64,000 bases of DNA from CAVVXN01 sp963772585 (GTDB lineage Bacteria; Planctomycetota; PLA2; JAEUHO01): NCBI GenBank assembly GCA_963772585.1, contig CAVYXV010000002.1, positions 186,001 to 250,000 on the forward strand. Reading direction: 5' to 3'. A program made the position numbers and the translations under genes. Shown one piece after another: positions 8,314-16,945 of the stretch. A model generated the notes under the pieces. The model ran no database searches. It had not been told where the DNA came from and saw only the letters and a list, made by a program, of their open reading frames with translations. Each line of letters starts with the position of its first letter. Position 1 is the first letter of the stretch.

Positions 8314-9513
8314 ATGACCATCGAGTTGAAGGTTCCCAACGTCGGAGAGTCGGTGCAGGAGGTGGAGATCGGCACCTGGCTCAAGAAGAAGGGCGATCCC
8401 GTCCGCAGGGACGAGGTGATCGTCGAGATCGAGACGGACAAGGCGACCGTCGAGCTGCCCGCCCCGGCGGACGGCACGCTGCTCGAGATCCGGATGGACA
8501 CCGGCGCCTCGGCCGCCCCCGGCGACGTGATCGGCGCGATGGAGGAAGGCGACGTGCCTTCGGAGGAAGCGGCTCCGACCCGCCCGAAGCAGGAGGAGAA
8601 GAAGAAGGACGAGAAGGGGGAGGAGAAGGAGAAGGAGCCGGCGGCGACGAGCGAGCGCCCGGCGCGCGTGATGCCGGCCGCCCGGAGGCTCCTGGAGGAA
8701 CACGGCCTGGACGCCGGGGCCGTCGAACCCACCGGTCCGGGAGGACGGATCCTCAAGGAGGACGTCCGCCGGGCGCTGGACCGTGGCGAGGAGCCTGCGG
8801 CGCGGCGCGAAGGCAAGGGCGAGCGCCGCGTGCGGATGAGCCTGCTCCGCCGGCGGATCGCCGCGTCGCTCGTGGAGGCCCAGCAGCGAGCCGCGCTGCT
8901 CACCACCTTCAACGAGATCGACATGTCCGTCGTCCTGCGGACCCGGGAGGAGTTGGGCGCGGCCTTCGAGAAGACGCACGGCGTGAAGCTCGGGTTCATG
9001 GGCTTCTTCGTGAAGGCCTGCGTCGGCGCGCTGGACCTGTTCCCCGAGGTGGGCGCCGAGGTGCAGGGTGAGGACGTCGTCTACCACGACCGGAAGGACA
9101 TCGGCATCGCCGTCAGCACGGAGCGGGGACTGGTGGTCCCCGTCGTGCGGGGCGCGGACGCGATGACGCTCGCGGGAATAGAGCGGACGATCGGCGACCT
9201 CGCCGCGCGCGCGAGGGAGTCCAGGATCGGCCCGGACGAGCTCGCGGGCGGCACCTTCACGATCACGAACGGCGGCGTGTTCGGTTCGCTTCTCAGCACG
9301 CCGATCGTCAATCCGCCGCAGAGCGGGATCCTGGGGATGCACGCGATCGAGGAGCGGCCCGTCGTCCGGGCCGGACAGGTCGTCGTGCGACCGTGCATGT
9401 ATGTGGCGTTGACCTACGACCACCGCATCGTGGACGGCCGCGAAGCGGTGCTCTTCCTCCGAACGGTCAAGGAGAGCGTCGAGAACCCCCAACGCATCCT
9501 GCTCGAAATTTGA
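8314..9513 (+). CDS. sucB: Dihydrolipoyl succinyltransferase E2 component
   Basis: A 399-residue E2 core subunit with one N-terminal lipoyl domain (lipoylated Lys in EIETDKATVELP near residue 44). A very charged Lys/Glu linker covers residues 90-108. A peripheral-subunit-binding domain starting ARVMPAARRLLEEHGLD lies near 117, and the catalytic domain ends with YDHRIVDGREAV (His/Asp active site, near 368). A single lipoyl domain and the neighbouring E1o-type sucA point to the 2-oxoglutarate rather than the pyruvate complex. It starts one base after the sucA stop. Confidence 0.94.
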   Translation: MTIELKVPNVGESVQEVEIGTWLKKKGDPVRRDEVIVEIETDKATVELPAPADGTLLEIRMDTGASAAPGDVIGAMEEGDVPSEEAAPTRPKQEEKKKDEKGEEKEKEPAATSERPARVMPAARRLLEEHGLDAGAVEPTGPGGRILKEDVRRALDRGEEPAARREGKGERRVRMSLLRRRIAASLVEAQQRAALLTTFNEIDMSVVLRTREELGAAFEKTHGVKLGFMGFFVKACVGALDLFPEVGAEVQGEDVVYHDRKDIGIAVSTERGLVVPVVRGADAMTLAGIERTIGDLAARARESRIGPDELAGGTFTITNGGVFGSLLSTPIVNPPQSGILGMHAIEERPVVRAGQVVVRPCMYVALTYDHRIVDGREAVLFLRTVKESVENPQRILLEI

Positions 9514-9529
9514 TCCGGGAGTCGGCTCC

Positions 9530-10924
9530 ATGGCGAAACACGACCTTCTCGTCGTCGGCGCCGGGCCCGGCGGCTACGTCGCCGCGATCCGCGCCGCGCA
9601 ACTCGGTTTGGACGTCGGTTGCGTGGACGCGAACGCGGCCCTCGGCGGCACCTGTCTCCGCATCGGGTGCATCCCGAGCAAGGCGCTGTTGGAGTCGAGC
9701 CACCGCTACCACGAGGTCCTGCACGGCTTGGCCGAGCACGGGGTGAAGGCGGAAGGCGTGGCGCTCGACCTCGGGACCATGCAGAAGCGCAAGGACCGGA
9801 TCGTCCGGGGCCTGACGGGCGGCGTCGCCCACCTCTTCGAGAAGAACGGCGTCGCGCGCTACCAGGGGACGGCCCGCCTCGCCGGAGAGGGGAAGGTCGT
9901 GGTCCGCACGGACGACGGGGAGACGGAGATCGCGGCGCGGAACGTGCTGATCGCCACCGGGAGCCGCCCGACCGTTCTCGACGGCGTCGAGCTGGACGGC
10001 GACCGGATCGGCACGAGCGAGGCGGCCCTGTCATGGAAGGAGGCTCCGCCTCGACTGGTCGTGATCGGCTCGGGCTACATCGGTCTGGAGCTCGGAAGCG
10101 TCTGGAACCGCCTCGGATCCGACGTCACGCTCCTCGAGGTCGCACCCCGGATCCTCCCCGGTGGCGACGAGGAGTTGGCGAAGCGGGCGCGACCCCTCTT
10201 CGAGAAGCAGGGCATGACGTTCCGTCTCGGCTGCCGCGTGGTCGGCGCGACGGCGAAGAAGAAGACGTGCGAGGTCTGGTACGCGGAGGGGGACGAGGAG
10301 AAGACCCTGACGTGCGACCGGGTCCTCCTGGCCGTCGGGCGATCGCCCTTCACGGAAGGTCTCGGACTGGAGGACGCCGGCATCGCGACGGACGAGCACG
10401 GCTTCATCCCGGTGGACGAGCGCTTCCGGACGAAGGCGGACGGCGTGTACGCGATCGGCGACGTGATCGGCAAAGCCATGCTCGCCCACAAGGCGAGCCA
10501 CGAGGGGATCGCCTGTGTGGAGGGGATCGCCACCGGACACGGACACGTGGACTACCGGTCCATTCCGTCGATCGTCTACACGAGTCCGGAGATCGCCTCG
10601 GTCGGAAGGACGGAGGACGCCCTGAAGGAGGAAGGCGTCGGGTACCGGAAGGGCGTCTTCCCCTTCCGGGCGAACGGGCGGGCGAGGACCCTCGGCGACA
10701 CGGACGGCTTCGTCAAGATCCTGGCCGACGAGGCGACGGACCGCGTGCTGGGCGTCCACATCCTGGGTCCGCGGGCGGGCGACGTGATCGCCGAGGCGGC
10801 GGCGGCCATCGCTTACGGGGCCAGCAGCGAGGACGTCGCGTTGCTCTGCCACGCGCATCCCACGCTGTCCGAGGCGGTGGGCGAGGCGGCGCTCGCCGTC
10901 CACGGGCGCACGATCAACCTCTGA
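9530..10924 (+). CDS. lpdA: Dihydrolipoyl dehydrogenase E3 component
   Basis: This 464-residue flavoprotein reoxidises the lipoyl arm of the E2 and passes electrons to NAD. The FAD loop VVGAGPGGYVAA is at the N-terminus, and the redox disulfide GGTCLRIGCIPSKA lies near residues 39-52. The NAD loop VIGSGYIGLELGSVW starts near 179, the second FAD contact VYAIGDVIG near 306, and the C-terminal active-site pair HAHPTLSEAVGEA near 441. It closes the functional part of the suc operon. The aconitase remnant begins 41 bases downstream. Confidence 0.95.
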   Translation: MAKHDLLVVGAGPGGYVAAIRAAQLGLDVGCVDANAALGGTCLRIGCIPSKALLESSHRYHEVLHGLAEHGVKAEGVALDLGTMQKRKDRIVRGLTGGVAHLFEKNGVARYQGTARLAGEGKVVVRTDDGETEIAARNVLIATGSRPTVLDGVELDGDRIGTSEAALSWKEAPPRLVVIGSGYIGLELGSVWNRLGSDVTLLEVAPRILPGGDEELAKRARPLFEKQGMTFRLGCRVVGATAKKKTCEVWYAEGDEEKTLTCDRVLLAVGRSPFTEGLGLEDAGIATDEHGFIPVDERFRTKADGVYAIGDVIGKAMLAHKASHEGIACVEGIATGHGHVDYRSIPSIVYTSPEIASVGRTEDALKEEGVGYRKGVFPFRANGRARTLGDTDGFVKILADEATDRVLGVHILGPRAGDVIAEAAAAIAYGASSEDVALLCHAHPTLSEAVGEAALAVHGRTINL

Positions 10925-10964
10925 TGAACCCCCCGATGAACGCATGACCGGATAGGAGACCGCG

Positions 10965-11766
10965 ATTGCCGAGAACCTGGCGCGCAAGCTGATTCCCTCC
11001 CACCTCCTCGAGGGGGACAGGACGCGGGGGCGGGAGATCGCGCTCGGGATCGACCAGACGCTCGCGCAGGACGCCACGGGCACGCCGGTCGTGCTCGAGT
11101 TGGAGGCGATGGACCTGGACCGCGTCCGCACGGAGGTTTCGGTCCAGTACGCGGCCCACAATCTCCTGCAGGCGGACTTCGAGAGCCCGGACGATCGCCT
11201 GTTCCTGAGGAGCGCGGCCCGCCGATTCGGATGGTGGTTCTCGCCCCCCGGAAACGGCGTCAGCCACCCCGTCCGCCAGGAGCGGTTCGGCGGGCCGGGC
11301 ACAAGACCCTCCTCGGCTCGGACATCCCCACGCCCGCCTCCGGGACTTCCCCGGCCGGTCCGGCACCCGGGAGGACGAGGTCCACCTCGTCAGCCCGGAG
11401 TGCGCCGCGGCGAGCGCTCTCACCGGAGGAGTCACCGATCCGCGCTCGCACGGCCTCCGGCTCGTTCTCGTGAGGAGCTTCGCCCGCTTCCACGGGCAGA
11501 ACCCCGCGAACTTCGGCGTGCTCCCCCTGACCTTCGCCGACGCGCGGAACGCCGGGGGTCTCGAACGCGGGGAGACGCGGGAGATCGAGGACGTCCACGC
11601 CCCGGTGAAGAGGGGGCCGGAGGTACGCCTCCGCCTGCGCGAGGCGGGTCGCACCCTGACGGCCCGTCACGACCTCTCCGCACGGCAGGTGGACGTCCTC
11701 CTGGCGGGTGGCCGGATCGACTGGATCCGGCCGCGCCTCGCCGCTCGTCGTCGGACCGGGTCGTAG
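10965..11766 (+). pseudogene. Aconitase remnant with large internal deletion and frameshifts
   Basis: Three reading frames each match a different part of monofunctional aconitase. Bases 10965 to about 11300 encode the N-terminus (AENLARKLIPSHLLEGDR, then VSVQYAAHNLLQADF, FSPPGNGVSHPV). About 11302-11340 encode HKTLLGSDIPTP, where intact enzymes have KTLLGSDSHTP. Bases 11341-11766 encode the C-terminal region (FPGRSGTREDEVHLVSPE, ALTGGVTDPRS, FARFHGQNPANFGVLPLTF, LSARQVDVLLAGG). A full enzyme of this family has about 650 residues; about 250 remain. The lost middle contains the Cys ligands of the catalytic [4Fe-4S] cluster. The expected ATG reads ATT at 10965, and the nearest in-frame ATG (10944) meets a stop after three codons. 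The product cannot be active. It sits exactly where a TCA-cycle aconitase would follow lpdA, so a working copy would have to lie elsewhere. Confidence 0.9.
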
Positions 11767-11838
11767 ACCTCGGCGGTCCGGCGGGCGATCACGGACCGCG
11801 AGAACCGGCCCTCCGCCTCGCGACGGACGACCTCGCGG

Positions 11839-12300
11839 TCAGCCGAGGTAGATCGAAGGGTCGGGCTGCTTCGCCGTCCGCGTCGGTCGTCGCAGGAACC
11901 GACGGTTCGTCATCGAGAGGCGGGAAGGGCCGAGCGCCCGCATGACGGCGCTCCTCGTCAGGAGCCCCTGGAATCGCCCGTCCTCTACGACCGGCAACGC
12001 GTCGAGATCAGAATCCCGGTAGAACAGCCGGACGGCCTCGGCGATCCGCTCCAACGGCCCGATGATCGGACCGTCCGTGTCCATCACGGTGAGAACCGGC
12101 TGCATCTCCAGGGCGCGGGGTCTCCGCCCCAGGAGTCCCTGCAGCGTCCGATCGGTGATCACACCGAGCAACCGGTCGTTCGTCTCGACGACCGGGAGAA
12201 CGTGCGCGTGGCACGTCGTCATGAGATCGAGAGCGCTCCGGGCGCTCGTCCCAGCCGTCACGGTAAGGGGCTCAGCATCCATCCAATCGCGCACCACCAT
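11839..12300 (-). CDS. Tandem CBS-domain protein
   Basis: A 153-residue protein made of two CBS motifs: MVVRDWMDAEPLTVTAGTSA to GVITDRTLQGLL (residues 1-62) and a second unit to QGLLTRSAVMRAL. This is the stand-alone CBS-pair form that binds adenine nucleotides and often works as a regulatory module. ATG 12300 was chosen because the domain begins at that methionine; the longer frame upstream is Pro/Arg-rich and lacks homology. A C-terminal Arg-rich tail (RRFLRRPTR) follows the second motif. It lies downstream of the response regulator on the same strand, with a G-rich stretch between them. Its partner protein is unknown. Confidence 0.82.
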   Translation of the reverse strand: MVVRDWMDAEPLTVTAGTSARSALDLMTTCHAHVLPVVETNDRLLGVITDRTLQGLLGRRPRALEMQPVLTVMDTDGPIIGPLERIAEAVRLFYRDSDLDALPVVEDGRFQGLLTRSAVMRALGPSRLSMTNRRFLRRPTRTAKQPDPSIYLG

Positions 12301-12359
12301 CGTCCGACTCCCCGACGTCGAAGCGACGCACCACGCCCGGAGGCGCCGTGTCAGGGTAC

Positions 12360-12386
12360 GGGGCGGGGGGGGGTGGGCGGGCCGGG
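12360..12386 (+). other. G-quadruplex-type G-run array
   Basis: Runs of 4, 9, 3, 3 and 3 G are separated by 1-2 bases, which meets the usual pattern for an intramolecular G-quadruplex on the + strand. It lies about 60 bases upstream of the CBS gene start and 30 bases past the end of the response regulator gene, both on the - strand, so their transcript would be C-rich here. The exact length of the 9-G run should be treated with care because other homopolymers in the window appear to be miscounted. Confidence 0.5.
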
Positions 12387-12416
12387 ATCTCCCCGATTCG
12401 CGAACTGGGGGAATTG

Positions 12417-13085
12417 CTACCGCGTCTGCTCCTGGGTCCATATCGCCGCGTAGCAGGCGAGCTCTGCGGCGTCCGCGAGCCCCAACTTGGTCTTCAGCTT
12501 TTCACGGTAGGTTTCGATCGTCTTCACGCTGAGGTGGAGGTGCTCCGCGATCTTCCGCGTCGCCAGTCCCCCGCCGATGAGCTCGAGCACCTCCGCTTCC
12601 CGGTCGCTGAGGTCCGCGTCGATCGTCACCTCTCCGCCCACCATCCGGCGGAGCATCGGCTGCGCGGAGTTGCCACTCAGATGCACCCGCCCCTGGAGGA
12701 CCTCGCGGATCGCCTTGAGCAGGCGTTCCTGGGGCTCTCCCTTGTGGACGTAGCCGAGGGCACCTGCCCGGAGGGCGCGGGGGGCGAAGTAGGCCTCCTC
12801 GTGCATCGAGAGCACGAGCATCCTCACTCGCTCGTCGATGGCGCGGATGTTCTTGATGAGGTCGAGTCCCGTGCCGGACTGCAGCGAGAGGTCCACGATC
12901 GCCAGGTCGGGCTTCAGGCGCGAGACCAGATCGAGGGCCTCGGGCTCGCTCGAGGCCTCTCCACAGGTCGTCAGGCCCTCGGAGGCGTCGATCATCTCCC
13001 GCAGCGCCCTCCGGATCAGCGGGTGGTCGTCGACGATCAGGATGCGGCTCGTCGTGTCCTGCGGAGCGACAGGCGTTTCCGTCAT
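12417..13085 (-). CDS. NarL/LuxR-family response regulator (orphan)
   Basis: A 222-residue two-domain regulator. The receiver domain (residues about 14-130) has the acidic pair in ILIVDDHPLIRRAL, the phospho-acceptor Asp in DLAIVDLSLQSGTG and the conserved Lys in GYVHKGEPQERL. The LuxR-type helix-turn-helix (about 155-215) contains LSDREAEVLELIGGGLATRKIAEHL and SVKTIETYREKLKTKLGL; the first is quoted in part only. No histidine kinase is encoded in the window, so the cognate sensor is elsewhere. It is transcribed divergently from the sigma-54 activator gene, with 234 bases between the two starts. Confidence 0.92.
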   Translation of the reverse strand: MTETPVAPQDTTSRILIVDDHPLIRRALREMIDASEGLTTCGEASSEPEALDLVSRLKPDLAIVDLSLQSGTGLDLIKNIRAIDERVRMLVLSMHEEAYFAPRALRAGALGYVHKGEPQERLLKAIREVLQGRVHLSGNSAQPMLRRMVGGEVTIDADLSDREAEVLELIGGGLATRKIAEHLHLSVKTIETYREKLKTKLGLADAAELACYAAIWTQEQTR

Positions 13086-13319
13086 CGTCCCCTCCCGCGG
13101 GTTCGATCACGCGGGGGGTGGCGGGGGTGCCCCCCTCCCGGTCGGCGATGAGCGTATCGTCGCAGGCCCGCTGGGGGAATCTCCTAGCCTGCACGACCCA
13201 CGCACGGTCGTCGAATCGCGCGGCCCTCGGGTCCGGGCCGGGAGGGCTCCAGGGGGGCGGGCCCGGGGGCCGCCGCTTCCCGATGGGCACAAGCCTCCGG
13301 GGAGGAGCACCATGGCGGC

Positions 13320-14363
13320 ATGGAACCGCGAACCTACGCCCGCCCACGCCTCGCCGACTTCGCGTCGCCCAGCCCGGCGATGGTCACCTTCCTGAACCTG
13401 GTACGGAGGGTGGTGGACAGCCCCACGACCCTGGTGGTGCAGGGCGAAACGGGCGTCGGAAAGGAGCACCTGGCGCGGGCGATCCACGCCGAGGGCTCCC
13501 GATCGGACAGCCCCTTCGTGGCGATCGACTGCGGGGCGATCCCCGCCGACCTCATGGAAAGCGAGCTCTTCGGCCACGAGCGAGGCGCCTTCACCGGCGC
13601 GGAGCGGCGCCGCCGCGGGCTGTTCGAGATCGCGGGCGCCGGCACGCTCCTCCTGGACGAGATCGGTGAGATGCCCCTGTCGTTGCAGGTCAAGCTGCTC
13701 GGTGTGCTCGAGCGCCGGGTGATCCAGCGCATCGGCGGCGAAGCGGAGATCCCCGTGAAGGCGCGGATCATCGCGGCGACGAACCGGGACCTGAAGAAGG
13801 AGGTCGCCGCCGGGAAATTCCGTGAGGACTTGTACTACCGCTTGGCGGTCTTCCCTCTCCTGATCCCCCCGCTCCGACAACGCACGGAGGAGATCCCGTT
13901 CCTCGCGGAGCGAGTGGTCCGGTGGGCGCGGGACCGGTTGGGTCGTCCCCAGGTGACCGGCATCTCGCCCGCAGCCATGGAGAGGCTCCTGCGCTACCGG
14001 TGGCCGGGCAACGTCCGCGAACTCCAGAACGTCCTCGAACGCGCGGTACTCCTCACGCGGTCCACCCGGATCCTGCCCCGGGACCTTCCCCCGGAGATGC
14101 GGCGCGAGGCGGAGAGGGCGGCGGAAGACGAGCCGGCGACCGCCGGCCTCTTCCGGAAGAGCACACTGGCCCTGTCGCTGGCCGAGGCACGGCGCGACGT
14201 GATGGACCGGTTCGAGTTGGAGTACCTCCGCCGCGAGCTGACTCGCACGGCCGGAAGCGTCGGGCTCACCGCGGCCGCGGCGGGCATCACGCCCCGGTCG
14301 CTCTACGACAAGATGAAGGCGCACGGCCTCCGCAAGGAGGACTTCCGACGCGCACGCATCTGA
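13320..14363 (+). CDS. Sigma-54-dependent activator without sensory domain
   Basis: A 347-residue bacterial enhancer-binding protein. The AAA+ domain begins almost at the N-terminus, with Walker A GETGVGKEHLARAIH near residue 42, the sigma-54 contact loop GAFTGA near 91, Walker B LLLDEIGEMP near 112, and the arginine finger region FREDLYYRLAVFPL near 168. A Fis-type helix-turn-helix closes the protein (AAAAGITPRSLYDKMKAHGL). Only about 20 residues precede the AAA+ domain, so no receiver, GAF or PAS domain controls it in cis. Activity may be set by expression level or by a partner, possibly the divergent response regulator. ATG 13320 gives the expected start of the central domain. Confidence 0.92.
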   Translation: MEPRTYARPRLADFASPSPAMVTFLNLVRRVVDSPTTLVVQGETGVGKEHLARAIHAEGSRSDSPFVAIDCGAIPADLMESELFGHERGAFTGAERRRRGLFEIAGAGTLLLDEIGEMPLSLQVKLLGVLERRVIQRIGGEAEIPVKARIIAATNRDLKKEVAAGKFREDLYYRLAVFPLLIPPLRQRTEEIPFLAERVVRWARDRLGRPQVTGISPAAMERLLRYRWPGNVRELQNVLERAVLLTRSTRILPRDLPPEMRREAERAAEDEPATAGLFRKSTLALSLAEARRDVMDRFELEYLRRELTRTAGSVGLTAAAAGITPRSLYDKMKAHGLRKEDFRRARI

Positions 14364-14364
14364 T

Positions 14365-14398
14365 TCGCGCGCGGTGCGCGCGACGAGCGCCCCTCGTC
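14365..14398. terminator. Two adjacent hairpins between convergent genes
   Basis: Directly after the activator stop, TCGCGCGC-GGT-GCGCGCGA (14365-14383) forms a perfect 8-base-pair stem. GACGAG-CGCCC-CTCGTC (14382-14398) forms a second 6-base-pair stem sharing two bases with it. The genes on either side converge here, so a bidirectional terminator is likely. There is no T-run, so pausing or Rho would be needed. Confidence 0.5.
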
Positions 14399-14405
14399 CG
14401 CGACC

Positions 14406-16163
14406 TCAGGGCGCGGCATCGACGGTGAAGCGCTGCAGGACGCGGGGCTGGAGGGAGAGGACGCGGCCCGGATCCCGGGAGAGGTCGCTCGTCTCGTAGG
14501 CCTCGTGCCCCCAGGTCGTCACCGTGAGGCGCCCGGTCACCCCGTCGACGCCGAACTCCGTCCAACCGTAGCTGTGGATGCGGGCCCAGTCGCCCTCGAG
14601 CAGGGTGGCCTTCTGCGCCGGCAGGCCGATCGGATCGAGCCCGTACGGCCCGGCGATCTCCGTGTCGTAGGCCTGCCTGAGGACCGCGTCCTTCTGGTCG
14701 ATGGAACCCAGGTTCTCGTAGAGCGACCGCTGCGCCGGGGTGATGAGGCCGGCGTCGTAGGCGAGGCTCACGACGGTCGGTCCGAAGGGTGCGTAGTAGG
14801 CGACGGATCCGGTCGTGATCTCGAAGGAACCGGGAAGGTCGTACCGAGCTCCGGAGGGACCGACGTCGGGAGGGATCTGGTACGAGAGGTCATTCACGAG
14901 CGTGCCGTGGATGTCGGCCGCCACGAACACGACGTTCGTGAGCCCCTGCTCGTCCACGAAGCGGAGCAGGGCATCGCGCTCCGCAGCGTACCCTTCGTAG
15001 CGGTCGGCGGCGGCGAAAGGCCCCAGGCTCTGGATCGGTTCCGGCACGAGCACGAACTTCCACCGGATGCCGTCCGCCTGGGCCGCGAGCAGATCCTGCT
15101 CGAGGAGGGCGAGCTGCGCGCCTCCGAGCATGGTGCGGGGAAGGCCCGACGTATCGAGCGTCGTGTCCAACCCGTAGGTCGCCCGGAAGAAGGCGTCGAC
15201 CGCCGCCGTGTTCGAGGGATCCACGACGTTGGCCAGGGGCTCGGAGCGGAAGGAGCGGGCGTCCACGACGATCACGACGGCGTCCTCGCCGAAGCGCACG
15301 GCCCGGTAGAGTCGGGGGCGTCCCTCCATGCGGGCGTCACCGGTCCCGGTCCAGACCTCGTCTCGCAGCGGGTTCCACGCGAGAAAGGCGTCGAGCCCGG
15401 TGCGGTAGAGCATTGTCTCGTTGAGGAAGGTCTCGCCTCCTTCGAGATCGAACCGGGGGTCGCTGCCCGCCGGCGCGCCGCCCGCGAAATCGTTCGTGAC
15501 CTCGTGGTCGTCGATCATGGCGAGCCAGAGCGTGGAGCGCCGGATCGCCCCCAGGGTGTCGAGCCCGAGGTGGGCGGAATAGACCTCCGCGTGCTTCGCG
15601 CCGTACTCGGAGGCAGTCGTCGCCTGCGCCTTCGGCACGGCGGGCGACGGCACGTCGGCGTAGATCGTGTCGCCCAGGCCGACGAAAGCGTCGAGATCCC
15701 GCGCGGGGACGTTCCGGACGCTGGTGTACGGCGCGAGCTCCCCCCGCCAGTCGCCGCTCACGCCGAGCCGGAACCCGGTGTAGGCGCCCGGGGCGGCGGG
15801 CATCCGGAACCGGCCCGTCGCCGACCGCGCCAGGGCGTCCGTCGCGCGCCAGGTGTAGGCGGTCCCGGGTACGAGGCCCGTCGCCTCGACCTTCACCGGG
15901 TGATCGTCCTCTCCGGCGACCGCGGTGTCGGTGAACACGGGCGAGACGAGGTCGGGATCCGTGCCCACCTCGAACAAGACGTCGCCGGGCGCCGTCGGCC
16001 AGGCCCACAGGACGACGGAGGAGGGCGCGGGGTCCCCGACCGCCACCCTGACGGCGGGCGCCGGGGGAACCGTCGGCGTTCCGCCTCCACCGCCGCCCCC
16101 CCCGCATCCCACACCGAACGCCAGGAAGACCGCCCCGACCACGAACCAACGCGCCTGCCTCAT
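14406..16163 (-). CDS. PhoD-like phosphatase/phosphodiesterase lipoprotein
   Basis: A 585-residue exported metallophosphoesterase of the PhoD family. A lipoprotein signal ends at a Cys preceded by FLAFGVG and followed by a poly-Gly stretch and a Pro/Thr linker. A fibronectin-like N-terminal PhoD domain follows (to about residue 130). The catalytic domain shows LGVSGDWRGE, GLGDTIYAD, MIDDHEVTNDF and VVDARSFRSEP, and late VFVAADIHGTLVND with a metal-binding His. PhoD enzymes cleave phosphodiesters such as teichoic-acid or phospholipid head groups using Fe/Ca. Substrate here is unknown. ATG 16163 places the signal peptide at the N-terminus. No Tat twin-Arg motif precedes the hydrophobic stretch. 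Confidence 0.87.
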   Translation of the reverse strand: MRQARWFVVGAVFLAFGVGCGGGGGGGGTPTVPPAPAVRVAVGDPAPSSVVLWAWPTAPGDVLFEVGTDPDLVSPVFTDTAVAGEDDHPVKVEATGLVPGTAYTWRATDALARSATGRFRMPAAPGAYTGFRLGVSGDWRGELAPYTSVRNVPARDLDAFVGLGDTIYADVPSPAVPKAQATTASEYGAKHAEVYSAHLGLDTLGAIRRSTLWLAMIDDHEVTNDFAGGAPAGSDPRFDLEGGETFLNETMLYRTGLDAFLAWNPLRDEVWTGTGDARMEGRPRLYRAVRFGEDAVVIVVDARSFRSEPLANVVDPSNTAAVDAFFRATYGLDTTLDTSGLPRTMLGGAQLALLEQDLLAAQADGIRWKFVLVPEPIQSLGPFAAADRYEGYAAERDALLRFVDEQGLTNVVFVAADIHGTLVNDLSYQIPPDVGPSGARYDLPGSFEITTGSVAYYAPFGPTVVSLAYDAGLITPAQRSLYENLGSIDQKDAVLRQAYDTEIAGPYGLDPIGLPAQKATLLEGDWARIHSYGWTEFGVDGVTGRLTVTTWGHEAYETSDLSRDPGRVLSLQPRVLQRFTVDAAP

Positions 16164-16372
16164 CCGTGCACGAATACCACGCCGGCGCCATGCGGTACGC
16201 GGCTTGCCGGAGGCGGCCCGTCCCGCAAACCGGCAGCGGCGCGTCCGACAGCGCGGTGGAATCGGAGCCGGCGTCTCCGCCCCCGCCGGTAGATCCGCGG
16301 CCCGCAACCCCGCGCTTTCCGGCAAGCTGATTGCTGGAGCGGACCGCCATTCCCGAAGTAGGAGCGAGAACC

Positions 16373-16945
16373 ATGAGGATCCTCACCACCGTTGCCGGGC
16401 TGGCGCTCGGCGTGTTGCTGCTCGGCTGTGGCGACCAGGGCACGAAGGAGACGTCGACCGCCTCCGGCGGGAACGGCGCCACGGCGGGCGTGGTCAAGGC
16501 AATGGCCACGATGGAGCCCACGAAGGGCAGCAAGGTGAAGGGCACGGTCACCTTCCAGAAGGACGGGGACGCGGTGAAGATCATGGTCGCGCTCGAGGGC
16601 CTCTCGCCGGGGAAGCACGGCTTCCACGTCCACGAGAAGGGCGATTGCTCGGCGCCCGACGGCTCGAGCGCCGGCGGTCACTACAACCCGACGGACCAGC
16701 CGCACGGGGCCCCGAGCGACGAGAAGCGCCACGTGGGCGACCTCGGCAACGTCGTGGCCGACGAGAACGGCAAGGTGGACGTCACCTTCACGGACAAGGT
16801 CATCTCGTTGGATGGACCGTACTCCATCGTCGGGAAGTCCGTCATCGTGCACGAGGGCGAGGACGACCTGAAGAGCCAGCCGTCCGGCAACGCCGGCCCG
16901 CGTGCCGCCTGCGGCGTCATCAAGGCCGTGGAGGCGATGAACTAG
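16373..16945 (+). CDS. sodC: Cu/Zn superoxide dismutase lipoprotein
   Basis: A 190-residue exported enzyme that dismutates superoxide. The lipoprotein signal MRILTTVAGLALGVLLLGC ends at Cys19. The metal-binding motif GFHVHEKGDCSAPDG holds the copper histidines, then GGHYNP and HVGDLGNV carry further His ligands. SIVGKSVIVHEGEDD gives another His, and the C-terminal RAACGVI supplies the disulfide partner. GGAGCGAG is positioned 5-8 bases before ATG 16373. A Ser/Thr/Gly-rich tether of about 25 residues follows the lipid anchor. An enzyme for extracytoplasmic superoxide implies exposure to oxygen, in contrast to the oxygen-sensitive benzoyl-CoA reductase. Confidence 0.94.
   Translation: MRILTTVAGLALGVLLLGCGDQGTKETSTASGGNGATAGVVKAMATMEPTKGSKVKGTVTFQKDGDAVKIMVALEGLSPGKHGFHVHEKGDCSAPDGSSAGGHYNPTDQPHGAPSDEKRHVGDLGNVVADENGKVDVTFTDKVISLDGPYSIVGKSVIVHEGEDDLKSQPSGNAGPRAACGVIKAVEAMN

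Noticed and set aside
16099..16106. C8 run in the PhoD-like gene as a possible frameshift
   Set aside because: Signal peptide and phosphatase domain are in one frame; the run only encodes a poly-Gly tether.
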